Origin: JACDAN01 sp036380355
GTDB taxonomy: Bacteria > Actinomycetota > Thermoleophilia > Gaiellales > Gaiellaceae
Assembly: GCA_036380355.1 (NCBI GenBank)
Contig: DASVEW010000044.1
Coordinates: 1 to 28,801, forward strand
Direction: 5' to 3'
Length of the DNA: 28,801 nucleotides
Positions 1 to 6,631 of the stretch are shown here, piece by piece. Under the pieces are notes generated by a model. That model saw only the letters and a program-made list of their open reading frames with translations. It made no database searches and had not been told where the DNA came from. The position numbers were made by a program, and so were the translations under genes. How positions within the stretch are numbered: position 1 is the stretch's first letter; each line of letters begins with the position of its first letter.

Positions 1-779
1 CGTAGCTCGTCGACGGGATAGAGGTTCTCGAAGACGAGGCGGTCGAAGGAGACGATGGTGAGCAGGCCGCCGTAGACGAGCACCGGGATCGCCGCTGCGG
101 GAGCAGCGAGCAGGAGCGCCTCCCGGCGCCAAGACATCCGCGCGACGGCCCGGAGGAGGAGCCAGAGACCCGCGGTTGCGGTCGCCGCGAAGGTCACCTC
201 CGGCTTCGTGAGCGTCATCAGCCCCAGGGCTACGCCGGACGCGAGCAGGAGAGGCGTGGCCCGCGTCCCGGCGTAGCGGACGAGGCCGATCAGGAACGCC
301 AGGAGCAGAAGCGTCCCGAGCGTCGCCGCGTGCGTGTGCGGGAGGACATAGCTGTAGTTGTTCGGGATGAGGGCGACTGCGAGCGTCAGCGCAGCGGCGA
401 GGAACGCGCCGAGCGGCGAGAGGAGCGACCGTCCCAGCGCGTAGGTCGCGGCGACGATCCCGGCCGTGAGGAGCAGGCCGATTGCGATCGCGGAACCGAA
501 GCCGCTGCCCGCGAGCAGCACGCCCAGTCCGGAGAGGCCGGGCGCAAGCGGGCCGTAGAAGTAGGTGAAGTCGCGATACGGCACCTCTCCGTCGGCGACG
601 CGCATCCCGGCGACGACGTCGTATCCCGAGTCGCTGTCGAGGTCGCCCCACGTGCCCCACACGATCGGAAGGAGCACGACTGCGAGCACGCCAAGAGCGC
701 CGAGCGCCAGGACGTCGTGCGACACGGCCACGCCGAGCCGCTCCGCCCGCGCGCGGATCGCGACGGCCGCCGCGGTCAC
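1..779 (-). CDS. Polytopic membrane glycosyltransferase-like protein (GT39/GT-C type), C-terminus cut by window edge
   Basis: About 259 codons are visible, starting at GTG 779 and running off the left edge. The start overlaps the stop of the FAD oxidoreductase gene as GTGA, so translation is probably coupled. The protein has a hydrophobic segment at about residues 22-42. An acidic loop follows (DLDSDSGYD, about 46-54), then a stretch around residues 67-77 reading PYRDFTYFYGP. At least four more membrane segments follow, at about 82-115, 122-140, 152-168 and 176-192. A first external loop with acidic residues after TM1 and an R-x-P-Y-x-D-F-x-Y-x-Y-G-P motif is typical of GT-C transferases that use polyprenyl-phosphate sugars. 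The substrate cannot be read. Its neighbours (GT2, flippase) fit a cell-surface glycan or lipid-sugar pathway. A general DUF2029-like membrane transferase is an alternative. Confidence 0.75.
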   Translation of the reverse strand, partial: MTAAAVAIRARAERLGVAVSHDVLALGALGVLAVVLLPIVWGTWGDLDSDSGYDVVAGMRVADGEVPYRDFTYFYGPLAPGLSGLGVLLAGSGFGSAIAIGLLLTAGIVAATYALGRSLLSPLGAFLAAALTLAVALIPNNYSYVLPHTHAATLGTLLLLAFLIGLVRYAGTRATPLLLASGVALGLMTLTKPEVTFAATATAGLWLLLRAVARMSWRREALLLAAPAAAIPVLVYGGLLTIVSFDRLVFENLYPVDEL

Positions 780-2104
780 GCCGCCACCGCCTCGTGACCC
801 GCCTCGCGGAGCCGCTCGAGGATCCCCGGCACCACGCGGTTCGTGACGCCCATCGTCGCCTGGCCGCTCGAGATCTCCGGATAGACGTGCGCGAGCGACG
901 CCAGGGCCAGGCCCGGCGCCGGGAACATCTCGGGCAGGTTCGCCGCGCCGCCCAGCAGGTGCACCGGCTCCGTGACCCGGGCGCGCTGCAGCTTCCGGTG
1001 GAGGATGACCTCATCGGTCAGCTCCGGGAAGATCGCACGCGCCTGGGCCAGGTAGTCGGCCTCGAGCGCGTCGACCGGCCGCTCCTGGTCGGGATGACCG
1101 GGCTCGACGTAGCGCGTGACGTACAGGAGATGGCCGCCGACGTACTCCGGGTCGACGACGTGCGTGGTCTCCACCACCGTGGTGAGCGGGACCCGCCGGT
1201 CCGTGATGTTCAGGTGGTAGTACGGGCTGATCTCCCTGGTCGTCCGCAGCAGCAGGCAGACGACGCCGAGGTAGCGGAACCGGTCGGCGTGCGCATGCGC
1301 CTTCAGCTCCGGGGAAAGCACCGAGGCGGCCTGCGGCGGAGCGAGCGTGCAGAGCACGAGGTCGAACGGCCGGTAGCGGCCCTCGACGACGAGCCCGGTC
1401 GCCGTGCCCCCCGCCTCGGCGATCTGGTCGACCTGCGTGGCCGTGTGGAGCTCGCCGCCGAGCTCGCGGATCCGGCGCTCGAGCGCATCGATCAGGGTCG
1501 TGTAGCCGCCCTCGAGCCAGCCCATGATCTCCGCGCCGCTCTTGTCGCGCGTCTTCGACATCCGCTTCGTGCGCGCCCAGATGTAGGTGGCTGGGAGATC
1601 GTCGTAGTTACCGTCGAACTTCGAGTCGAGGAGCGGCTTCCAGAGCCTCTCGACGACCCCGCGGCCGCACAGCCGGCGGAGCCACTCCACGAGCGGCGTC
1701 CGGTCGAGCTCGTCGTGATCCTTGATGAGCTGGCACCGCGCCACGAACGCGGCGAGGCGCATGCGCTCCCAGGGCTTCAGGAGCGGAAAGGTCAGGAACT
1801 CCTTCGGCGAGGTCATCGAGAAGAGCCGGCCGTCGCCGTAGAAGCCGACCTTCGTCGGCCGGAAGCGGAACTTGTCGCGGAGGCCGAGCTCCTCGGCCAG
1901 GCCGAGCACGCGGTCGTCGGTCGGCAGGTTCACGTGGTAGAAGCGGTCGACCGGCCGCCCCTCGAAGTCGAACGAGCCGACGAGGCCGCCCAGGTCGGGA
2001 GCGCGCTCGTAGACGGCGACCTGCACCCCGGCCTCGGCGAGGCGGAGAGCCGCGGTCATCCCCAGGATCCCGCCCCCGACGATCCCGACTGTGGGCCGGG
2101 TCAT
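776..2104 (-). CDS. FAD-dependent amine-oxidase/UDP-galactopyranose-mutase-like oxidoreductase
   Basis: 442 aa from ATG 2104, which overlaps the GT2 stop as ATGA. The N-terminus has a dinucleotide-binding fold with GGGILG at about residues 8-13 and an acidic end of strand 2 (VYERAPDLGG). It is followed by a conserved-looking FYHV segment and a long substrate domain, and ends with the C-terminal FAD contact region (PEISSGQATMG). This organisation matches NAD(P)/FAD-dependent oxidoreductases of the protoporphyrinogen-oxidase/HpnE/UGM group. Lying between two glycosyltransferase genes, it probably acts on a lipid-linked or nucleotide sugar, or on an isoprenoid carrier; that is inference. A longer open frame continues upstream to 3103, but it runs through the GT2 gene in another frame and is not a fusion. 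Confidence 0.85.
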   Translation of the reverse strand: MTRPTVGIVGGGILGMTAALRLAEAGVQVAVYERAPDLGGLVGSFDFEGRPVDRFYHVNLPTDDRVLGLAEELGLRDKFRFRPTKVGFYGDGRLFSMTSPKEFLTFPLLKPWERMRLAAFVARCQLIKDHDELDRTPLVEWLRRLCGRGVVERLWKPLLDSKFDGNYDDLPATYIWARTKRMSKTRDKSGAEIMGWLEGGYTTLIDALERRIRELGGELHTATQVDQIAEAGGTATGLVVEGRYRPFDLVLCTLAPPQAASVLSPELKAHAHADRFRYLGVVCLLLRTTREISPYYHLNITDRRVPLTTVVETTHVVDPEYVGGHLLYVTRYVEPGHPDQERPVDALEADYLAQARAIFPELTDEVILHRKLQRARVTEPVHLLGGAANLPEMFPAPGLALASLAHVYPEISSGQATMGVTNRVVPGILERLREAGHEAVAA

Positions 2105-2925
2105 GCGGCGATCGGGTCGCGGGCGAAGCGCTGGCGGGCCATCAGGCGCCAGTAGTGGAAGATCGTGCGGAAGATCGGCATCTTGCTGTCGCCGACTCGC
2201 TTGGAGGTGTCGAGGCCGACGTCGACCTCCTCGATCCGGACGGACATCGAGGCCAGCTTGGAGAGCAGCTCCGCCTTGCAGGCGAAGCCTGGCTCGCGGA
2301 TCAGCGCGTCCCCGTAGCGAGCGGCGGCAGCCTGCAACGTCGATGCCCGGTAGACCCGGTAGAACGAGGAGACGGTCTTCGCCTCGACCCCGAGGATCCT
2401 GTTGATCACCTTCGCCGCGCCCTCGCTGAGGATCCGGCGGAACCGGCTGACGTTCACCATCACCCACGAGGCGAGCACGAGCTCGGCCCCGGTGTAGGCG
2501 CGCCGGATCATCTCCGGCAGCGCGTCGAGGTCGCTCGTCGTGTCGGCCTCGAGCGTGACGACCAGGGCCTCGCCGTCGCACTGCTCGAGTGCGGCGGCGA
2601 AGCCGGCGCGGAACGCCGCGCCCGGGCCCTGGTTGCGCCCGAGGCGAATGACTTCGGCAGGGAGAGGGCCCGAGTACCGGTCGACGATCGCCGCGGTTTC
2701 GTCCTGCGATCCGTCGTCGACGATCAGCAGGCGACTGCCGGGCGGGAACAGCGAGGGCCGGCTCTCGAGATCCGCGAAGAGGCGCGGGAGATTCGCCTCC
2801 TCGTTGAACGCCGGGACGACGAACAGGTTCGGGACCGCATGGGTGATCCGCGGCGCGCCGCCCACGCTCGCGTCGATCCCCAGTGCCTCTGGCGCTGCCC
2901 CCGCAGCCGCCGCAAACGAGCTCAT
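2101..2925 (-). CDS. GT2-family glycosyltransferase (dolichol-phosphate-mannose-synthase-like)
   Basis: 274 aa from ATG 2925. An AAGGGGAG Shine-Dalgarno sits about 10 nt upstream, so I prefer this start to the TTG at 2997. The GT-A fold is visible: FVVPAFNEEANLPRLF near residue 37 (nucleotide-binding start), LLIVDDGSQDET, GRNQGPGAAFRAG, and an acidic metal-site region LEADTTSD. The usual C-terminal segments YRVYRAS and GFACKAELL follow. No C-terminal membrane segments are seen. It is likely cytoplasmic or peripheral and transfers a sugar to a polyprenyl phosphate, providing the donor for the GT-C protein encoded two genes downstream. It is the first gene of a three-gene operon with ATGA and GTGA junctions, divergent from the flippase gene. 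Confidence 0.85.
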   Translation of the reverse strand: MSSFAAAAGAAPEALGIDASVGGAPRITHAVPNLFVVPAFNEEANLPRLFADLESRPSLFPPGSRLLIVDDGSQDETAAIVDRYSGPLPAEVIRLGRNQGPGAAFRAGFAAALEQCDGEALVVTLEADTTSDLDALPEMIRRAYTGAELVLASWVMVNVSRFRRILSEGAAKVINRILGVEAKTVSSFYRVYRASTLQAAAARYGDALIREPGFACKAELLSKLASMSVRIEEVDVGLDTSKRVGDSKMPIFRTIFHYWRLMARQRFARDPIAA

Positions 2926-3031
2926 CGTCGTCCAGCTCCCCTTGTGCTCTCCCGGTTCCGGCGACTCCCGTCGAGCCGCCTGTGGAGAGCCTTGCAAGGT
3001 GGAAAGGCCCTTTAAAGACCAGAGAAGAAAG

Positions 3032-3049
3032 ACCCGACAGGGGTCGGGT
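3032..3049. promoter_or_regulatory. Hairpin in the divergent GT2/flippase control region
   Basis: ACCCGAC (3032-3038) pairs with GTCGGGT (3043-3049) around an AGGG loop: a 7-bp perfect stem. It lies in the 230-bp gap between the divergent GT2 start (2925) and the preferred flippase start (3156). The same gap has the nested palindromes AAAGGCCCTTT and CTTTAAAG near 3003-3018. It could be an operator or a 5'-leader structure; no known riboswitch consensus was recognised. No convincing -35/-10 pair was read on either strand. Confidence 0.35.
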
Positions 3050-3155
3050 GACTGGCCTATCGGGGAGGGTTCCGGGGCGGAAAAGGCCGAATCCTGGCCG
3101 CACGCTGACCCTCTCGGGGATTCACTCGGCGGCGGCGGACACCCAAGATGGTGGT

Positions 3156-4457
3156 GTGGCTGTATCTGCGGAAGCTGCCGTCGTTCGCGCGCCCGTGCTC
3201 AAGGCGCGGAAGCAGGCGCTCGCCGGCGCCGGGCTCGTGTCCGCGGCCACCCTGGGCGCCGGGCTCCTGATCTATGGCTTCCACGTCCTGGCGGCGCGAA
3301 AGCTGGGGCCGGAGGCCTACGGCCAGATCGCCGTCCTCTGGGCCGCGCTCTTCCTGACCGTGATCGTGCTGTTCCGCCCGCTGGAGCAGACCACCTCCCG
3401 CGAGACGGCGAACCGGCTCGCCCGCGGCGAGGAGGCCGGCACGGTGGTTCGCGCGGTCGGGCGCCTGGCTGCGGGCCTGCTGCTGGCGCTGGGCCTCGGC
3501 CTGGCGCTCGCCTGGACGTTCGTCACCGACCGGCTCTTCCTCGGAAACGACGGCATGACGGCGATGCTCCTCGCAGGAATCGTCTTCTACGGCGGCGCGT
3601 ACGTCACTCGCGGGCTTCTCGCCGGGACTCGCTGGTTCCCCGGCTACGGGCTCGGCCTGATCGCCGATTCCGTCGTCCGCCTGCTCGTCGCCGCGCCGCT
3701 CGTCCTCATCGCCTCGCAGAATCTCGCCGCGGCTGCGATCGCGGCGGCCGGGCTCGGCGGCCTCGCCGTCCCGCTCTTGGTGGGACGCCGGAGGCTGCGC
3801 GCCGCGCTGGCGGGCTCCCAGGACTCGTCGTTCCGGCTCGGCTCGGCACTCGGCTTCGCGATGCCGGCGGGCGTGGTCGCCGCGGCGGACCAGGTGCTCG
3901 TCAACGGCGGCCCGCTGCTCGTGATGCTCGGAGGGGGCGCCGGAGCCAGCAAGGCCGCGGGCCTCGTCTTCGCGGCGACGATGCTGGTCCGCGTGCCCGT
4001 CTACCTGTTCCAGGGGTTCGCCGCGTCACTGCTGCCAAACCTCACCCGCCTCCAGGCCGTCGACGGGTCGATCCGCTTCCGCAGGGCCGTCCGGCAGACG
4101 GTTCTCCTGCTGCTCGCCGGCGGCGTGGTCATCGTGGCGGGCGCGGCCGTTGCAGGCCCGGAGGGGATGCGGATTCTCTACGGCGACGATTTCACGGCCG
4201 GACGGGTCGAGCTCGTGCTCCTCGCGGCGGGCGTGGCGTTCTACCTGGGCGCCGCGACGTTCTCGCAGGCGCTCCTCGCGCTCGGAGCGGCGGGCCGCAC
4301 GGCGATCGGCTGGTCGGCCTCGGCCGTGCTCTTCGTGGCGCTGTACGCCGTCGTGCCGGGGGAGCCGCTCTTCCGGATCGCAGTCGCGTTCCTCTGCGCC
4401 ACGGCCGCGGGCCTCGTCGCCACCTCGGTGACGCTCCTCCGCCTCGGCGGCGAGTAG
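3156..4457 (+). CDS. Polysaccharide flippase / oligosaccharide translocase (MOP superfamily, Wzx-like)
   Basis: 433 aa if translation begins at GTG 3156. The frame is open back to 2883 and another GTG lies at 3048, but the extra residues are polar, low in complexity and unlike a membrane-protein N-terminus. The protein is almost entirely hydrophobic with about 12 predicted membrane segments. It begins with the family-like pattern G-L-x-x-A-A-x-x-x-G followed by ARKLGPEAYGQIAVLWA (residues about 41-57), typical of Wzx/RfbX-type flippases. Known relatives move lipid-linked oligosaccharides across the cytoplasmic membrane. Opposite the GT2/FAD/GT-C operon, it most likely exports the glycan made there. 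The GTG has no clear Shine-Dalgarno, so the start is the least certain part. Confidence 0.85.
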   Translation: MAVSAEAAVVRAPVLKARKQALAGAGLVSAATLGAGLLIYGFHVLAARKLGPEAYGQIAVLWAALFLTVIVLFRPLEQTTSRETANRLARGEEAGTVVRAVGRLAAGLLLALGLGLALAWTFVTDRLFLGNDGMTAMLLAGIVFYGGAYVTRGLLAGTRWFPGYGLGLIADSVVRLLVAAPLVLIASQNLAAAAIAAAGLGGLAVPLLVGRRRLRAALAGSQDSSFRLGSALGFAMPAGVVAAADQVLVNGGPLLVMLGGGAGASKAAGLVFAATMLVRVPVYLFQGFAASLLPNLTRLQAVDGSIRFRRAVRQTVLLLLAGGVVIVAGAAVAGPEGMRILYGDDFTAGRVELVLLAAGVAFYLGAATFSQALLALGAAGRTAIGWSASAVLFVALYAVVPGEPLFRIAVAFLCATAAGLVATSVTLLRLGGE

Positions 4458-4463
4458 CGGCAC

Positions 4464-4495
4464 GAGAAAAGGGCGCGTGAAGCGCCCCCTGTCTC
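4464..4495 (+). terminator. Hairpin after flippase gene, probable terminator
   Basis: Seven bases after the flippase stop, GGGCGC (4471-4476) pairs with GCGCCC (4482-4487) around GTGAA. An outer GAGA/TCTC pairing (4464-4467 with 4492-4495) can extend it. There is no U-rich tail, which is common for terminators in high-GC actinobacteria. Confidence 0.5.
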
Positions 4496-4595
4496 GGGCG
4501 TGTCTCTCTCGACCAAGCAGAGGCCGCCCACTCGCATCGTAGGCACGCCCACGGCCAGACGGGCATCCCTCGAAAGGGGGAAGCGCAGGGGCTGC

Positions 4596-4747
4596 GGCGC
4601 CCCGGAGACCCGCGAGGATTCTTGACGGGTAAGCGGGCCTCCCCGCTTGGTCTCCGGGGCGCCCGCTTACCCAGAGGCAGAGCTTTGGGCTTCGCCTCTC
4701 GCGTTACGGGCCGCGGCCAGCCCGCAGCGCGAAGGCAACCGTAACGC
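4596..4747. ncRNA. Candidate structured RNA or DNA element with mutually exclusive helices (A-B-A'-B')
   Basis: This is part of a 582-bp gap (4458-5039) with no supported gene. Perfect complements are seen in the order A-B-A'-B'. A is 4596-4610 with A' 4649-4663 (15 bp). B is 4627-4638 with B' 4661-4672 (12 bp). The two distal arms share three bases. Part of B (AAGCGGG, 4631-4637) can instead pair locally with CCCGCTT (4642-4648) over a CCTC loop. Two further stems follow: AGAGGC 4673-4678 with GCCTCT 4694-4699, and GCGTTACGG 4701-4709 with CCGTAACGC 4739-4747. The strand is undetermined. No known riboswitch, tmRNA, RNase P, SRP or 6S consensus was recognised. Confidence 0.45.
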
Positions 4748-4828
4748 CTGACGCCTTTCCATCCCATGCGACGAAAGTCGAGTCGGCGAACAGGGTTCGG
4801 GCCTGACCCTGCAGCTACCCGATCGGCT

Positions 4829-5017
4829 TTCTCCACGGCCGTCCACCGAGTTTCCACAGGCTTTTCCCGGTGGTTTTCCACGACCCGAGCGGTATTACCC
4901 CCGCGGGAAAAGTAAAAATCCTGCTGCTCTTGGGGAAAACTAGACCAATCGCTAGGTCTAAACCCTTCACAAACTACTCGAAGTGCGTTATCACCCCTCG
5001 GACGGGTTTTTTCCACA
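4829..5017 (+). other. Cluster of DnaA-box-like 9-mers in an AT-richer patch
   Basis: Four same-orientation matches resemble TTATCCACA: TTCTCCACG (4829-4837), GTTTCCACA (4850-4858), TTTTCCACG (4874-4882) and TTTTCCACA (5009-5017, one mismatch). Between them lies the most A/T-rich stretch of the window (about 4905-4980). No dnaA, dnaN, parAB or rpmH gene is nearby, so this is not called an origin. It could be a DnaA titration or regulatory site, or chance. Confidence 0.25.
4941..4960. promoter_or_regulatory. Inverted repeat TAGACC-N8-GGTCTA upstream of the response regulator gene
   Basis: A perfect 6-bp inverted repeat with an 8-bp spacer, about 80 bp upstream of the preferred luxR-type start. 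Its size and symmetry fit a dimeric helix-turn-helix operator, possibly for autoregulation by the downstream regulator; that is inference. Confidence 0.35.
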
Positions 5018-5021
5018 AATT

Positions 5022-5039
5022 CGAAAGGCGGCCCTTTCG
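5022..5039 (+). promoter_or_regulatory. Perfect hairpin directly before the response-regulator GTG start
   Basis: CGAAAGG (5022-5028) pairs with CCTTTCG (5033-5039) over a CGGC loop and ends one base before GTG 5040. The only Shine-Dalgarno-like bases (AAAGG) are inside the stem, so folding would hide them. If translation begins at GTG 4983 instead, the hairpin is inside the coding region. Confidence 0.35.
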
Positions 5040-5735
5040 GTGAACGGCACTTCTGAGCAGGTCGGGGTCATCTGTGACTCCCATCCCATGTGGCTCGACG
5101 CAGTCGAGCAAGTACTACGGCGGATCTCCATCCGCGTCGTCGGCAAGACCACGTCGACGTCCGACGCGCTCACCATGGTCGAGGACCACCGGCCCGATCT
5201 CCTGATCACGGAGCTGGAGGGCGGCAACGGCGAGCTGAGCGGGCTGGCGCTGATCGAGCGCTCCCGCGCGTCGGTGCCATCGGTGCGCCCGATCGTCCTG
5301 TCCATGCACCAGGACGCACAGATCATCGACGCCGCGCTCGTGGCGGGCGCGTCCGCGTATGTCGTCAAGACGGCGCATCCCGAGGACCTCGCCTCGGCGG
5401 TCCGGCAGGCGTTCTCGCACTCGGTCTACCTCGCCGGCCGGCGCAACCTGGCGCCCGCGCCCGTCGAGGTGAGCGCGCAGGTCGAGGACGAGCCGGGTCT
5501 CACACGGCGGGAGCTCGAGATCCTCCGCCTCGTCGCGGAAGGGCATTCGAACGCGCAGCTCGCCCGCATGCTCTGGGTGACGGAGCAGACGGTCAAGTTC
5601 CACCTGTCGAACATCTACCGGAAGCTCGACGTCGCGAACCGCACCGAGGCGAGCCGCTGGGCGCAGCTCCACGGCCTGCTCGACGGCCGGAGCGCCAACG
5701 GCGCCTCCCCGACGCTGCTGACGGCGACGGCCTAG
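5040..5735 (+). CDS. LuxR/NarL-family response regulator with atypical receiver (Glu at the phospho-Asp position)
   Basis: 231 aa from GTG 5040; an upstream GTG at 4983 would add 19 residues. The receiver domain spans about residues 8-125. The first acidic pocket reads CDSHP rather than the usual DDHP. The phospho-acceptor position in PDLLITEL is Glu58, not Asp. The Ser/Thr (VLSMH) and Lys (YVVKTA) switch residues are kept. The C-terminal GerE-type helix-turn-helix is canonical: LTRRELEILRLVAEGHSN, then VTEQTVKFHLSNIYRKL. A Glu at this place often mimics phosphorylation, so the protein may be constitutively active or controlled by other means; that is inference. No sensor kinase gene is adjacent. 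Its TAG stop shares CTAG with the stop of the convergent zinc-ribbon gene. Confidence 0.88.
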   Translation: MNGTSEQVGVICDSHPMWLDAVEQVLRRISIRVVGKTTSTSDALTMVEDHRPDLLITELEGGNGELSGLALIERSRASVPSVRPIVLSMHQDAQIIDAALVAGASAYVVKTAHPEDLASAVRQAFSHSVYLAGRRNLAPAPVEVSAQVEDEPGLTRRELEILRLVAEGHSNAQLARMLWVTEQTVKFHLSNIYRKLDVANRTEASRWAQLHGLLDGRSANGASPTLLTATA

Positions 5736-5917
5736 TTCTCGGACAAACGTAGGCGGGCGCGGCAGTTGGGGCACTCGTACGCGTCGGGATCGTCCGGGTC
5801 CCGGTTGTCGTCCGAGAGCTGGACTGCGCGCCCGCAGGACGGGCAGGGCACGTAGACGAGTGCCCGGGCGGCTTCCTCGCCCGACCGAGCTCTGTTGTCT
5901 CCCTTGCGGCTGGCCAT
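5732..5917 (-). CDS. Small zinc-ribbon protein (61 aa)
   Basis: ATG 5917 to TAG 5732. Two CxxC knuckles are present: CPSCG at about residues 25-29 and CPNC at about 49-52. They are separated by an acidic spacer (LSDDNRDPDDPDAYE), the layout of a single treble-clef or zinc-ribbon domain. The first 18 residues are charged and probably disordered. The function is unknown; such ribbons occur in nucleic-acid-binding or regulatory proteins. The gene is divergent from recR (about 110 bp between starts). A longer open frame to 6340 crosses recR antisense and is rejected. A GGGAGG lies 17 nt upstream of the ATG, rather far for a Shine-Dalgarno. Confidence 0.6.
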   Translation of the reverse strand: MASRKGDNRARSGEEAARALVYVPCPSCGRAVQLSDDNRDPDDPDAYECPNCRARLRLSEN

Positions 5918-6028
5918 GACGGGTGCGGCGTCTGGCCTCCCAGTTGCCACCTGCCTACCCGGGCCGCCGGCCCGGCAAACAGGGTTCGGCACCCCATCGG
6001 GTCCGATCGGGACAGGCACAATGGCCGC

Positions 6029-6619
6029 GTGCTCAGCCCAGCGATCGAGAACCTCGTCGCGCAGCTGACGCGGCTTCCGGGGGTCGGCACGCGGACCGCG
6101 CACCGGCTCGCCTTCCACCTCCTCCGCACGCCCAGGGACGAGGCGCTCGCGCTCGCGGGCGCCCTCCAGGAGGCGAAGGAGCGAGTCCGGTTCTGTTCGG
6201 AATGCGGGAACTGGACGGAGGACGAGACGTGCGAGATCTGCCGGGACGCCCGTCGCGACCGGGCGGTCATCTGCGTCGTGGAGCAGCCGGCGGACGTCAT
6301 GTCGCTCGAACGGACGCACGAGTACCGCGGTCTCTACCACGTCCTGGGCGGGGCGTTGTCGCCGCTCGACGGCGTCGATCCCGAGGACCTGCGGCTCGAC
6401 GAGCTGTTCCGGCGCGTCGATTCGGACGGCGTCGTCGAGGTCGTGCTGGCGACGAACCCGAACACCACGGGCGAGGCGACCGCGTCCTTCATCGCCGACC
6501 GGCTCCGCGGCCGGGTGCGCGTGACGCGGCTCGCGAGCGGGCTCCCGGTGGGCGGCGACCTCGAGTACGCCGACGAGGTGACGCTCGGGCGGGCGCTGTC
6601 CGGCCGCCGGGAGGTGTAG
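6029..6619 (+). CDS. recR: Recombination mediator protein RecR
   Basis: 196 aa, close to the usual 195-200. In order: helix-hairpin-helix at about residues 12-30 (LPGVGTRTAHRLAFHLL), a four-cysteine zinc finger CSECGNWTEDETCEIC at about 57-72, and a Toprim domain from about 80 (ICVVEQPADVMSLERT) to 176, with NPNTTGEATA and the C-terminal LASGLPVGGDLEYADEVTL segment. RecR works with RecO/RecF to load RecA on gapped DNA. The start is GTG 6029 without a Shine-Dalgarno. A -10-like CACAAT lies 6 nt upstream (6017-6022), so the mRNA may be leaderless. It is followed after 12 bp by lysC. The common partner genes dnaX and ybaB are not in the window. Confidence 0.97.
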   Translation: MLSPAIENLVAQLTRLPGVGTRTAHRLAFHLLRTPRDEALALAGALQEAKERVRFCSECGNWTEDETCEICRDARRDRAVICVVEQPADVMSLERTHEYRGLYHVLGGALSPLDGVDPEDLRLDELFRRVDSDGVVEVVLATNPNTTGEATASFIADRLRGRVRVTRLASGLPVGGDLEYADEVTLGRALSGRREV

Positions 6620-6631
6620 GAGACTTTGAGC

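Noticed and set aside
776..3103. 775-aa minus-strand frame suggesting a GT2-oxidoreductase fusion
   Set aside because: The part upstream of 2104 is an Arg/Gly-rich shadow of the GT2 gene, which has its own motifs in a different frame, an RBS at 2925 and an ATGA junction at 2101-2104.
4589..4630. GGGGCTG followed by GGATTCTTGACGGG, recalling a tmRNA 5' end
   Set aside because: No matching tRNA-like 3' end (TTCGA loop, acceptor ending CAGCTCCACCA) or tag reading frame is found within 450 bases.
4596..4672. HDV-like ribozyme for the interleaved helices
   Set aside because: HDV-type folds need a hairpin and P1.1/P4 elements between the strands in a set order. The spacing and the 15-bp first helix do not fit.
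4829..5017. Chromosomal origin oriC
   Set aside because: No dnaA, dnaN, rpmH, gidB or par genes nearby and only one box within one mismatch of the consensus; kept only as a weak site cluster.
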